In this document: in pieces, positions 37,701 to 49,000 of the stretch
How positions within the stretch are numbered: the stretch's first letter is position 1
How the letters are laid out: each line of letters begins with the position of its first letter
Source: Ascaris suum
Taxonomy: Eukaryota > Nematoda > Chromadorea > Rhabditida > Ascarididae
Direction of reading: 5' to 3'
DNA: 64,000 nucleotides
Assembly: GCA_013433145.1 (NCBI GenBank)
Contig: CM024173.1
Span: 6,840,322 to 6,904,321 of the forward strand
Made by a program: the position numbers and the translations under genes
Notes under the pieces: generated by a model
Told to the model about the DNA's origin: nothing
Seen by the model: the letters and a program-made list of their open reading frames with translations, nothing else
The model's database searches: none

Positions 37701-40700
37701 AACAATTGGCACAGTATTTTTTTAAAACGCCTAATTTTCTGAAATTACCTGTGCCGAAAGCATTAATTATCTTGTTTCAACTTCACACCTTCCGTTGCCT
37801 GTTTTGCATCACCGCTGCATGCTTCGTAAATATTTCCTGTTGCATGCATGCTTTTTTATTGCAAAACAATGAAGAATTAGCAAGACAGAGGTTGAAGGAA
37901 TATCCTCGAAAGGGGACAAGCTCTTCCTCTACAAGGTTTTAACTGAACGTCATTATCTCAATCTGTAAATTTGATGTGTGCGTCCGTGTGTTTGTGCTTA
38001 TAGGCACATGTGTATATGTGGTGTGTTGCATGTGTATATGCACGCGTGCATATGTTTGTGCGTGTACCTTTACGTGAGCGTAATGTGTTGGTATGTGTGG
38101 TGCGTATGTGTACGTGTATGTATGCGTGCATGCGCGCGTCTGTATGTGCACAGCTATCCTTCAAACATACTCACATGTTTCTGCTACCAGTTGCCGGTTT
38201 TTTACAGAATAAACCCGGGACATCGGAACACTTTGAAGCTGCGTTCCTGTTCATAACAGTTAATTAAAACCTTGATATCTTGTTATCTGTTACAGAAATG
38301 CTCATAACGGTTTCCAACAAACTTCCCGATATGCCATGAAATCGCGTATGCTGGCACGAGACTGTGATTCAGCCAAACAGATTTATTCATATGCTTAAAA
38401 GTTATCCCACATGAACTTTCTACCAATCCACCTATCAACGTTTGAAGGAAAATACACAATGTACTAATGTCGTAATTGAACCGTTCATCCGTTTCTATAT
38501 CACAGTGCATTTGAAATGAAACAAACCAAAAGCACCGAAAGGCCTTGAATATTGCTGGAATGAGCACAAACCAACACTATTTTATCACTTGTGTGTGATG
38601 GAATCGCCAGTGGAGTTGTTCCTTCGGCTGGTTTTGTTGCTGAGAGTTTGAAACAAAAACGTTGGTATTATCTCATCGCAGTTTTATTTGCCACGTTCTT
38701 TTTGCTTTTTGTTGACGAGTAACTGTGACCCAACGGAGAAGGTGCTCTGATTGACCGCTCAAAATGGACTGTTCTGACCGGAAGGTTGTTTGGACACCTG
38801 CATCTTATTTAGTAAGTTGGTTATATTTACGCATTGTTTAAGGCAGTATTAGCGAAAGGAAACAAAAAAACAAAAGGGGTTTGAAAAACGAAAACGGCGG
38901 TGATGTTCATAAATAGTCTCTTGCTTTTCACATAAGAGCCTCTCGTTTCACGCATCTTTCCTTCGTTTAAATTTCTGTTGTGTATATAAGTTATGATGGA
39001 CAATTCCTCGCATGTGCATGTTTGCTTGTTCTCCCTTTTTTTCAGCAAAAGTGTTGACATCTCTAAGTTCACGGCATCTGCAAGAGCGCTCTTTTCTATA
39101 CTTTCGAATGTGACTTCACTCGACGAACACAAGGTGCATTCGACTGCCATCCACTTCAACAATCCAGGCAAATCCGAAGCAACCAGCAATTCAATCGTTG
39201 CTTCACCGTCAAGCAAACAATCTTCATCACTCGAAAAGGAGAGGATGAGGATCACATTGCCTTTCCCATCGATCGCAAAAACAACGATATCTACGAGTAC
39301 TGTGATGTTGCAGACGACTCCATCTCCATGCAATTCACAACCCACAACTTCCGGAGACGAAGCGTCTGCAACTGTTAGCATTTCTATGAAAATCGAGAAG
39401 AGCATACCAAGAGATGCTAATTTCTCATACAAATCTGAAGAAGTCACGACTCATTTATCAACCTCAACTCGTAATGTTGAGATGAGTGTAGAGAAATCGG
39501 AGAACTCAGCGATCCTCGAGACTTTCAAAACTGATTTGTCTGACTCAGGGACAACGCCGCTGCTGCCTCATGAAATAGTTGATGAACATTTGACAGATAT
39601 ATTTGCATCTAGTGCTTCTGCAAATGCGAGTGATCTACTGCATCGTGACACTTTTGGAAAGAAGTCACTGATCAAGGAGATCGAATCGAATCGAATAAAT
39701 GAAGAGTCAGCAATAACGGACAGTGCAACAGACATAGATACAATGCATAACGAGTTGTCTGCAGTGTCCGCTGTGCTGTCCAACGCAACAACGACAGCAG
39801 CGGAATCTACCACTGCAACTTCTTTAAGAAGCACTACCTCGTCACGCTTCCCTGAATCTACTTCCTCTGATGAGACGAACGAGTAAGTCCCATTAAAGGC
39901 TTACTCCAAAATTTTCAAACTCGATAATAACAAAAGGATATGGTTATACTTATACAAAAGATTAAAAATGAGTTCAAAACATTTCTTGCAAAGAACTGCA
40001 TGGAGTACAATCTTCCCTTTATTTTCATTTCACACACCTGCATGACAGAAATGTGCACAACGCGTGTTTTGCATAAAGAAATACATGTCACGTCCTAATT
40101 TTGTTTCATCTATTGACCTTTTGAGTTATTTAATTAGGCACCATTTCTTCATTTGCAGTTCTGCTATTTATAACGCAATGAATGTTTCTATGCACAAAAT
40201 TTTAATATGCGTCACTTTGCTGGAACACAATATCTTCACTCAAAAGAAACACTTATTGCATGAACACATTGTCATCAGCGTGAAATGAGCGAATTCATTA
40301 CAGTTTTCTAGAAATTTCGGTCTCTGGAAGTGTGAACAGTTAAAAGTAAGGTTCGACATATCTGTCGTTAGCGAATGAATGAAGTAGAGTATCAACTTCA
40401 AATCGCGCAATTCCTGTACCGTAATGCATCCAATGTATGCTCTCGCAGTGCCATGATGCCGGGTGAGGCGTTTCCGTTAATTAACGCCAACTGCTGAAGA
40501 TGCAGCTTAGATCGATCACCTCAACTCCTCAAAAGTAGGATATCACTATGACTTTTCATCGTGTGGCAACAAGCTGTGATGGACCGGTCAGGTAGAGAAC
40601 CATCAAACCGTGTCCTTCCATGAATGAAGGTCGCATTTTGGCATGTCTCGCGGGATTCATCTTTGCAATGTTATTGCAAAAATCCTTTTCTATTGCCGTA

Positions 40701-43700
40701 GAGGACCCAGTTTCCATCGCAGATGACAATTCTGTCAAGGTTTGAAGGACTTCAAACCTTGCTTCAAGAGAAACGGTTCATTGACGAAGTTTTATTGCTT
40801 GTCTCCCAGCCATTCATCGTTATCTCCATCGATTAAAAGTTTGTTGCTGCGCAACTAATTCGCTTGTTTCATTTCGGTGACAGTGTGTTGATTTGAATAG
40901 TGCTTATTTCAAATCGAAGTCTTACCTTTCAGGCGAGTTTTACATATTCAAATTTTCTATGTTGAAATGCTCTTTTAATCACCGAATACTTAAGCAAAGT
41001 GAAGCACTTAATGTCGAAGTTAGAAATGAAATACACGAAAACAGTCGACAGCTCATTCATAGTAGCCAACGTTTATTCGTTTAAGAAAAGCCAACTTGTA
41101 CAAGAAACGAATCGTTCAGATGGAATTTCTAAGGCACTGACCCATTTTTCGGCACTCTTTTAGACTTTCCGATTCGTCTGTAAAGTAATTTTGATTTCAT
41201 CGACGAGAAATATTATTTGTCTCATTGCTGAACCAACAACACAAAACATTAAACGTACAAAGGAAACCGTTACAGAAATTATGCAAATATATTTCAGTGC
41301 AAAAGAAATTGAGTGAAAGGAGAGAAATTTGAAAGGAAATTGAAAACTGAGTAATTTTCAGGTTCACGACGCATATCTCTTTCCCGAGTATCCTCTCGTC
41401 GCGTTTTATACCGAGCGTAACACCGTCTTCTACAACTAAAGATACTTTTATTTTACCTTTTGTGCCGACAACACGGAGCAGCAGTGCAACTGCCTCAAGT
41501 ACAACACTTCAACAAACCGACACTTCACTGGAAATACCCGCAACACTCGCTTCAACATATGCTCTAGTAACGGATCCACCAACAACCTACAGCATCGAAA
41601 ACGCTAACAGTGCCACGATAACGACTACGACAACAACATCAACACCACCACCAACAACTGCAACAACAATAGCAACGACTTCAACTACCACTAGCAGTAC
41701 AACTAGTACTACTACTATGAAATCAACAACCACTACCACGGCAAGCGCCACTATTACAACAACGGCAGCAGCTCCGCAAACCGCAGCGACATCAGCACTT
41801 ACGAAGGAAGCACTAACTTCGAGCGCAACGAAAAGTTCAAAGGAATCTCCAACCAGGTAAGCCAATTAATATTTCCGGTTATGAGTATTTCACTGCGATC
41901 TATACGAAAATACAGAAATGTTTCTGAAAAAAAAAGACCGAGAAATTTGACTGATATAATGAGTCGTTAATACGATGATGACGAATTTCACTAACCTGCC
42001 TTCAATATTTATGAAAGGAGCGTTATTAAGGAAATATAATGCATATCGTGTTCGCTTCCTAGCATGTTATATATTGTTCACATTATATGCAACATTGGAA
42101 GCGTAATACATCTTAAATGCAATAAATAAATAAAATTTCATCAATGTAACCAGATTTTCCCCTCTAAAGTTGGTAAATGTATAGTTATTGTCTAAAGTAA
42201 TAGAAATGCTTTTTGAAAAACGTTTATCGTTTTTGCTATCAGTAAATGTGCATTTAGTGGAGCGTCAATGATCGAAGCTCAACATAAAACACCAAAAGAA
42301 GCTGTCATGTTCGATATATTCCACAATGGACAACCGGTTGAGGCTGTTGTTGTGGGCAGTCGCATAGCGCTTAGCTTCACACCATTCTACGCCATACCAC
42401 GTTAGCTCATCATTTTATCTCATCAATTCAACACAATGCAGCTTTGAAGAAAGACAGCGACGCTAATTAATTAGACTCGGTGCTCCATTTGCTGAATGAT
42501 GTCGGTGGTAGAGACGGCACATCGAAAACCTTTCAACCAACTTTATAATTCTTGAAAAGTTCCGAGCAGTCGGGGAATAAAAGGACTATCTAAATAAGTC
42601 GGGCGTCTAACAACTCTCTATGTTTGCTCTGTAGGTTTCCGACCCAGTGTGACGATTCTAGAATCACATTCCTTTAAAAATCATTGCATACTCAGATGGA
42701 ATTTAACTAGTCGATCGCTTACCATTCAGTCACTATTCAGATGCATCTGACTCCCACATGAGCATGAATCAAATGTGCAAACGGACCCAACCACTTATGA
42801 TTTTTATCGTGCTAGCAGTGTTGTGCGATGTTCACTGGAACATTTATGCAACCGTAAGGCTTTGGATGTTGTTGCGAGCTGCATAAAAGGTGCCGTAGTT
42901 GCGCTTCTTACGGCAACAATCCAATTATCCGAATCCTTGTTTGAATCCGCACCTGACAGGAAAGAAACGTTGAAACACCTTGAAATACTAATCGTCGATC
43001 AGCGACCTCGCAGTTGAGAATAACGCTCATTCTGAGCGAACGAGTTGACGATATCACATGCGTAAAAGAAAACGCAACTATGCATTCGGATGCAAACAAA
43101 ATAATTTATACAGAAGCAACATCTTGCCGCAAAGTGATTTTTTATCTATAAGCTTGCCTTGATTTATTCATTTCGTTAACACTAATAGGCAAGTATGCCT
43201 TTACATCAGAGTCGAATTTTCGGCGCAATCGGAAAGCAAACCAGTTTGAGGCCTCTAGGCCAGAACTCATTTTGCGGGTGAATGTGTTGAATATAGAGAA
43301 GTTAGATTTTCTGTAACGTGAAATACGTTTCGAAAAACAATTAATATGGCAAATAAATTGAGATACCGTTCTGAAATGGTCTTCGAGAAACAGCAAACCA
43401 AAGTACTCATTTTTACGTGTTATCTTCACATAATAGTGGGTGGTCTCGACTTTGTGGAAAACAATACAACTCATTTGCAGCGAATTATATGAGCATCTCG
43501 GGATGTCAAGTTGAGCCGATTGGATCGCTGTACGAGTGGGAGCGCGAACCATTGGCGATAATCAAGGACGGCTGCCAAGCCGATCACGTTGGACTAGTGT
43601 GTCCTCCGCAGAGAACAGATTATGGAATCAGTGTCACTGTTGAGTCGTTCCGCTATCAAACAACGGCACAAGTGCAATACACTTGCCTTATACGGATATG

Positions 43701-44932
43701 TCCATTCGCTCCATGCCCCGTGGTCAGTGGCCCTCCATATGTTTCATCATCGTGTTTAAACACCGAAAAATGCTTTTAACTTCCGCAAAAGCATCTGAAA
43801 TATATTTGCACTTCATCCAACATCCACGGGGCAGCAAAACGGCAGGCATCATTCCATTCATTCAGAGAACCTAAATGGATGTGTCCCATCAAAACGGTAG
43901 CTGAGCGAATGCGAGTTCACGCGAGAAAGCAAAAGATCGAGGTCTTACCCTTGTGATTTCCTCCAGTTCTCATTTCTTTTCTCCTCTTCAAGTGATTAGA
44001 TATTAGTTTAATTTCGTTGCGGTTACTAACAGTTCGTTTTCCACCTGCAAACACAGGCCTTAATTATACTAACATCACCGCCGAATGCTCGCTTTCATGA
44101 AATGCTGTACACACACTAAATTAAGTGTAGACATCGTGAATTTTGCTTTCAATCGTAATGACTGAAAGATGTCTTAGATGACGTGCCCAAGTGTGGAGGG
44201 CTGCTCGACAAACGACCCCATCTCAAGGACGTTTGGACTACGCGCAAAACGCCATTTAACGATCGAAGAGATTCGTGCTGCATTAGCCGCCAATCCTGAC
44301 TTGCAACGACAGATAAGGCTTACCAACTACCTCGGTACTTCTGAGCGTTCAAGTGCAGGTAACTAACGTTCGTCAATATGCTACTAACCTTGTTCCTGCC
44401 ACAGTTTCTAATGAATCCTACAGATTCATACTGCGGATTTTAGAATCTTATCCTGTTCGGATTTTAACATAAACGGAACGAAGTAAACTTTGCCGAGACC
44501 GAATGCTGAAAGAAGGAAAAATGAAGAACCACGAAGTACTTTTTTTCGAGGAGAGAGAAGAATGAGGCCATTAGCCGCTAAGAATGATGCACATGTTAGT
44601 AATTACCGTGGAAAGCCTGTGACGTGCATCTTTCGCACGCTCCCTCCCACACAATCCCGGTTGGGTTGCCCGCTTTGTGACCCTTCACACAAACGACTTG
44701 AGTTAGCCGCCATTCACCTACACCCTCTCGAAACCTTTACTCCATTCTCTACTGTCTTTTGATCCATCCCATAGAAGCTTTAAGTTTTCAAAAAAAAGTT
44801 GCTTTAGAAACGCAACAACAGCTGATTGCACTTGGTGGCGATCATATCGTTAAAAAGCGACTCGTCGTCGTTAACTCAGAAGATCAACTGCGATATTATG
44901 TACGGACTGGCGACGTACCCAATGGCAGATAA
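31749..44932 (+). CDS. let-653: LET-653-like apical matrix protein: PAN1-PAN2-ZP with internal mucin segment (5' end missing)
   Basis: Secreted glycoprotein of the kind that lines nematode epithelial tubes and pre-cuticle. Exons: 31749-31920, 32427-32560, 33124-33402, 34068-34267, 34743-34942, 39046-39882, 41362-41856, 42243-42400, 43481-43722, 44178-44358, 44775-44932 (TAA). Every junction is in phase, giving about 1017 codons. PAN1 (exons 1-2) runs from KCNPIYV through ACRSACTS and HHCQLYQA to KYCVH. PAN2 (exon 3) has six Cys, with CSGDYAFTFLSDRYM, EDCLSACLDE and GGCHLSQ. ZP-N (exons 4-5) has four Cys (YECKDDG, FFTCRVEP, KNCSDS, YQARCPI). Exons 6-7 are a Ser/Thr-rich mucin. ZP-C (exons 8-10) carries MFDIFHNGQPVEAVV, SGCQVEP, DGCQADHVGLVCPP and ICPFAPCPV. 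A furin-type RAKR follows, then a hydrophilic tail with no membrane segment. The signal-peptide exon should lie upstream and end one base into a codon. LET-653 is the best fit by domain order; another PAN/ZP paralogue is possible. Confidence 0.9.
36128..36240. repeat. Small nested inverted repeat
   Basis: TAGCCGCTG near 36128 is matched by its reverse complement CAGCGGCTA near 36229. Between them lies a second hairpin, AGACCC...GGGTCT. This could be a tiny fold-back element or a terminal piece of the neighbouring MULE relic. No target-site duplication was confirmed. Confidence 0.4.
36345..37125 (-). mobile_element. Decayed MULE (Mutator-like) transposase fragment
   Basis: The minus-strand frame 36345-36695 reads LFYDATFSVS followed by hydrophobic residues, then FELIEELW, LNFEVPVTNAVRSAFPQAQ and a basic FRKAKENV. 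This follows the order of the MULE transposase core: an (M)DATF/DGTF motif with the first catalytic Asp, the YEEL segment, the D/N-FE-A motif and FP-A before the third part. Upstream on the same strand (36883-37125), AELPSQILNYAIQR resembles the region before the core. Stops and frame changes separate the parts, and the middle Asp position reads Asn (LNFE), so it is dead. It sits antisense in an intron of the PAN/ZP gene. Confidence 0.55.
37975..38165. repeat. GT-rich minisatellite
   Basis: About 190 nt of irregular TGTG, GTATGTG and GCGTG units (alternating purine-pyrimidine, a Z-DNA-prone pattern) in the 4.1-kb intron. It gives false His/Thr/Cys-rich frames on both strands. Confidence 0.85.
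39046..39882 (+). other. Mucin-like cassette exon A of the PAN/ZP gene
   Basis: This exon is 837 nt (279 codons' worth) and starts and ends in the same phase. It encodes a Ser/Thr/Ala/Glu-rich stretch with few hydrophobic runs and no Cys-based domain, ending in dense Thr/Ser (SNATTTAAESTTATSL, ESTSSDET). It is probably heavily O-glycosylated, with some N-x-S/T sites (for example SNATT). The preceding exon ends with AG and this one starts with C, giving Ser at the joint. A 206-codon frame on the opposite strand is a shadow of its composition. Confidence 0.85.
41362..41856 (+). other. Mucin-like cassette exon B of the PAN/ZP gene
   Basis: This 495-nt exon is again phase-symmetric. It encodes Ser/Thr with long Thr runs (TITTTTTTSTPPPTTATT, STTTSSTTSTTTMKS), built from ACN triplets close to a trinucleotide repeat, so its length is likely to vary between individuals. 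It ends at AACCAG|GTAAGC. Removing it, or exon A, or both, keeps the ZP-C exon at 42243 in frame. Confidence 0.85.
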
Positions 44933-44957
44933 AGCAACGATCAAACTGCTCATCTCT

Positions 44958-44963
44958 AATAAA
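44958..44963 (+). promoter_or_regulatory. Polyadenylation signal of the PAN/ZP gene
   Basis: Canonical AATAAA 26 nt downstream of the TAA stop, implying a very short 3' UTR. Nematode 3' UTRs are often short, so this fits. Confidence 0.55.
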
Positions 44964-45471
44964 TCCCCAGATTTGCTTATACTGGCACCAAAATCCCAAA
45001 ACGTGAATGCTGTCGGTCAGGCAAGAGTTTGACATCAGGGACTTCTTGATTTTTACGATTGGGAAGCGTAAATAGCCAATCCCATCAAGCACATATTCGG
45101 CAGTCTTTTCCACTGTACCTCAACCCTGTCACATCTGACACGGATGTCTAAATTACCCAATACGAGCCACGTCGCTCTCGGAAATCCAATACCAGTCTGG
45201 AAGCCTTTTCCTCCTGCCTCATATTCCCCCCTCCATACGCACATTCACAAATGTGTATTAAATGTTAACGAAATCAACGACATCCCCACTACTATGGGAA
45301 AGAACTAAGCGAACCCACCCTTCCAGTGTCCTTTCCATCCTTCCACTGCGTCCCATTTCCAACATTTTCGTAACAACTGTGGAGCTGAACCCGAAGACAG
45401 GAACCTCAAAACAATTCTTGCATATGTGATATAATCATGTACATATTATTTGGAGTGCTGCAGTTGGTAAA

Positions 45472-45477
45472 TTTATT
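45472..45477 (-). promoter_or_regulatory. Candidate polyadenylation signal of rpn-1
   Basis: AATAAA on the minus strand about 620 nt after the rpn-1 stop. It is the first canonical signal I saw; a variant signal nearer the stop is possible. Confidence 0.35.
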
Positions 45478-46098
45478 CCCACCACCAATACAACATCGAT
45501 CGCCCTGCAGTATCGGCGGGCAATCTTGGTGATAAAGGTGAGCTTTCTGGAAGCTTCAAGCCGAGGAAAAACCACTGCAGCCCTTTGATTTGTGACGCGA
45601 ATGTCGTGAGACACCGCGAAGCTAAATCGCTTTCTTTGTTAAGTTAACATGCAGACAGTGACAAAACGTGATAAATAAAAACAACGCGTAACGTCATTGG
45701 GATACTTCAATCGATGAACGAAACATAGTGCTTCGCAGCTCACAAATGCCACACGCACTGAGACTACTCAACAAACGAAATACCAACGGAATGAGACCAT
45801 GGGCGTGAGTCGCTTGAAGTCGACAAATCTCGAAGCACCTCCTCCGACTGTTCTACCACCCAAAACGTGTTTCCAAGTCTCAATCCCACTTCCCCCGCCG
45901 CATGTCATCAACCCAACTGCGTTAGGAACCAAAAATCATCGAAACATTTATCGATTAAATTATCCCTCCATTACTTACGATTCTAAAATATATTCCATAT
46001 GGCTGGCTCATGAATTTCAGTACGGAAATTATCAAGGGACAAGAAGAAAACAGAAAGCCGACTAATATACAGATGATCATAGAGAATTCCTCCTCGTC

Positions 46099-49000
46099 TT
46101 ATTTCTTCTTTGAGTCGGCCGCAGCCTCGTAATCAGCATTCTTTCTAAGAATAACAAGACCTTCCATATACGGTGTCAGTGGTATATCTGAAATGTTATT
46201 AAGCATTTAAACCACTTCCTTCGTAATAGGCCACATCAGTGTGGTACTCTCAACTCACTGATAGGACATTTCGGACTCTGTCAAAAAGACCTTTCACTCA
46301 CACTACTAGCCATGCTATTACGATACTGTAATGAGTCTTTTATTTATTTTTTAGCATTCTATTAGGCTTTGTTTTCTCCTAGTAGCTTCCTAGCTAAGTA
46401 GTTAAGGAGTAGAACACAACGAAAGGATTGTTTGCATCAACATTTTCTCATCCTCCAATATACTATAGAACAAATCTTACTTAAATAAAAAATCAAAGAG
46501 TGCTGCTGTAAAGTCACGAAAAGGAAGTCTGCACAGATTTCCTGATCATCTCTACTTCAGTTACTAATTGACTGTGCAGCATTCGCTAGCACTCCAGCGA
46601 CGATTAAACAACAAGTAATTAAAAAGACATGTTTGCAAACCAAATTTGGGCTCTTCTTTCTCCTACAAAAAGCATACTTGCAATACACAGCTTCTCGTTT
46701 GTATTACCTGTAAACCTCACCTTGCACTACCTTTTCTTCGTCATTATATAACTCTTCAAAAGACTTTTGCAAAAATAAAAGACAAAGAAGAAGCCAGCAA
46801 GAATACGGTTCATAAATCGACTTACACTCATCGTTAGCGAGTTCGGCACGTTCACCATATGCTAGCAAAACAGGAGTGGTGTGTGTTTGGAATCCAGTGA
46901 TGGTTTTCGGTTTGCCTGCCTGTGCCACTACATCAACTGCCTGACCGACACGTACGCTCACGTTCACCTGCTTCAGATTCTCGGGATTGTTCTCATCCTG
47001 CACCAATGTGATCAGGAGACGTGGCTGCATCGCCAACACCATTGAATAGAGCAGATAGTGTTGCCGATTGTTAAGCACACCTGTGAACCAACATTTTGCA
47101 CGAATTTTCAAAACACAAGAAGGCTGAAGCTGTTTTCCATGTGCAGCGAGAGAACAGCGGACAGGCTTGGAAGGGAATATACAAGCGCCCGCAAAAATGA
47201 GATGAGGCATCCTGCACAAGGTGTTCCAGTTCTTCACTACTGGTTACAATATAACATTGGAAATGAATGATATCAAATAAGTCAGCGCATTTTCGAGTTT
47301 CGATAACACCCACGATTAAGTAGATCCAAAATATCCACAACGCGTTCCAATACATGATAACACTGCCCAGAATGCCCGGGAGAATTTCACCCGTAATGCT
47401 CTGTGCAAAGCTCAATGTCATCCACACTAGCCAAGTTATCCCACTAAGCCAAAAGTTTTGAATCTGGAATCACTGGGGCATCTTAAGAACTAAATATGAC
47501 TTCATTCTTCGTTATATCAGAAATATTTCAGTTCCACGTGGGCAACAATTTCAGCTCGCCAAAACATATTCTGCATAATCCCAGTTCTGCGTGGCGTGAG
47601 TTTGCGGGTTGCTTCCTGCTTATGTCGCTAATGCCCCTCCTTCAGCCTTCAAACTGTGGTTGAGTTCTTTCGATTTACAATATTGCTCCTCCTTGCACTG
47701 GAGACCGTGGCATGGCTGAAAAGAGTAAAGGTGGGCCGTGCCTAACCAAACAAAAGGGCATGGATGAAATGACCGCAGTAAACTCAGGTGCCTAAAAAGC
47801 CAAAACAAGCTTACTGTTGTTCCCATCGAGGAAAGCGAAGCAAACGGCGAACAATCCAGCCACCGCAGCTGGACACATCAGTTGACGATCGGAGTGGAAC
47901 GGGTTCAGCGTCATCGTACCTTTGCCCATGTGCGTCATCCCCTGTGCCAACCGAACCAACATCAGGCTCACCTGGAACTCACAAACGATATGCGAACAAG
48001 CCAGGCAGCTAACATTCGCATGCGTCGAAGAAAATGCTACACACAGTTTGGATGCGGCTTAAAACATCGAACGAGTGGAAGAAACCTTTCTGAGGCCAGA
48101 AAAAGTGAACGCAAACAGCGGAGGATGCGTTATATGCGAAACGCGCACGATCGAAGCCAGTGGTCACTCACCTGATCTTTGTGATGGTAGCTGGCCAATT
48201 GCCTGAGCATCGAGACGAGCCTCGCATTATTGGTTCCCGCACCTACAAGACCCATCGCAAAAACGGCGTTATGTGCCGTATCAGCATCCGCGTCATGAGA
48301 GAACTTCGACAAAGATTCCAGGATCGGTAGCTGCGGGTTCGAAGTACTAATAAGAGCCAAAGCGAGCGGCACAGCACGTCGGATTACCGGTTCTCCATAA
48401 CGAATCTTAATTTACGTCCATTACCACCATAACATTCACTCTCATAGTTTCCTTCGAGGCCACCCGTTTATTAATACCTGCCCAACACTACATCCACCCT
48501 CCTACTTCAACTCAGCACAAGCATTCCAATATGACACGTCTGCTACCTCAAAACATTCCAGAAGCATTCCCCAAAATTAACGCTCCAGCGTTACATAAGT
48601 AATACATTCAGACTACTCTCGTAAGGCCTAAGATGCCCTCAAACAGTTTCGGGGATCACCGCTGTTGCGCTGAAAATTATTCCCCCTTCTTAGAGCGAAT
48701 GAACTGCATAACCTGCAACAATACATGATTTTGACGTGTTTGAAGGCACTGGGAGTTTGCACACCCGTAACTCGACACCGATGCTAACAAACAGACTCAA
48801 TGCTGCTGCCAAACCGGATTAAAAAAGGCGTACCTTCAAAAAGCTTTGAGGCTAAGTAAGAATATTCGAATGCTGCATAGCTATCAAATCTTATTCTTCT
48901 TTGTAATAAATTAGCAACGAGATGCAGCATTACAAAAACTTTGAAACAGTGTCTCTACAACTTAAAAAAAATTCAACACAGTGACAAAAAAGGTAAAATA

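Larger units (their letters stand above)
34943..39045 (+). other. 4.1-kb intron of the PAN/ZP gene
   Basis: This intron joins the end of ZP-N to the first mucin exon (donor AG|GTAATC, acceptor TTTTTTTCAG). It holds a decayed MULE transposase, a small hairpin-rich segment at about 36128-36240 and a GT-rich minisatellite at 37975-38165. No additional in-phase PAN or ZP exon was recognised. Confidence 0.8.
44933..46098. other. Tail-to-tail intergenic region between the PAN/ZP gene and rpn-1
   Basis: Only 1.17 kb separates the two stop codons of these convergent genes. A plus-strand AATAAA lies 26 nt after the PAN/ZP stop (44958-44963), and a minus-strand AATAAA at 45472-45477 could serve rpn-1. 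A Pro-rich 88-codon plus-strand frame (45799-46065) has no recognisable domain and I do not call it a gene. Confidence 0.6.

Noticed and set aside
38827..39447. 206-codon minus-strand ORF
   Set aside because: It is antisense to mucin exon A; Ser/Thr-rich codons leave the opposite strand free of stops. No domain is recognisable.
43142..43552. 136-codon minus-strand ORF with a FERM-like NEYFGL string
   Set aside because: It overlaps the ZP-C exon antisense, has no further FERM features and looks like chance.
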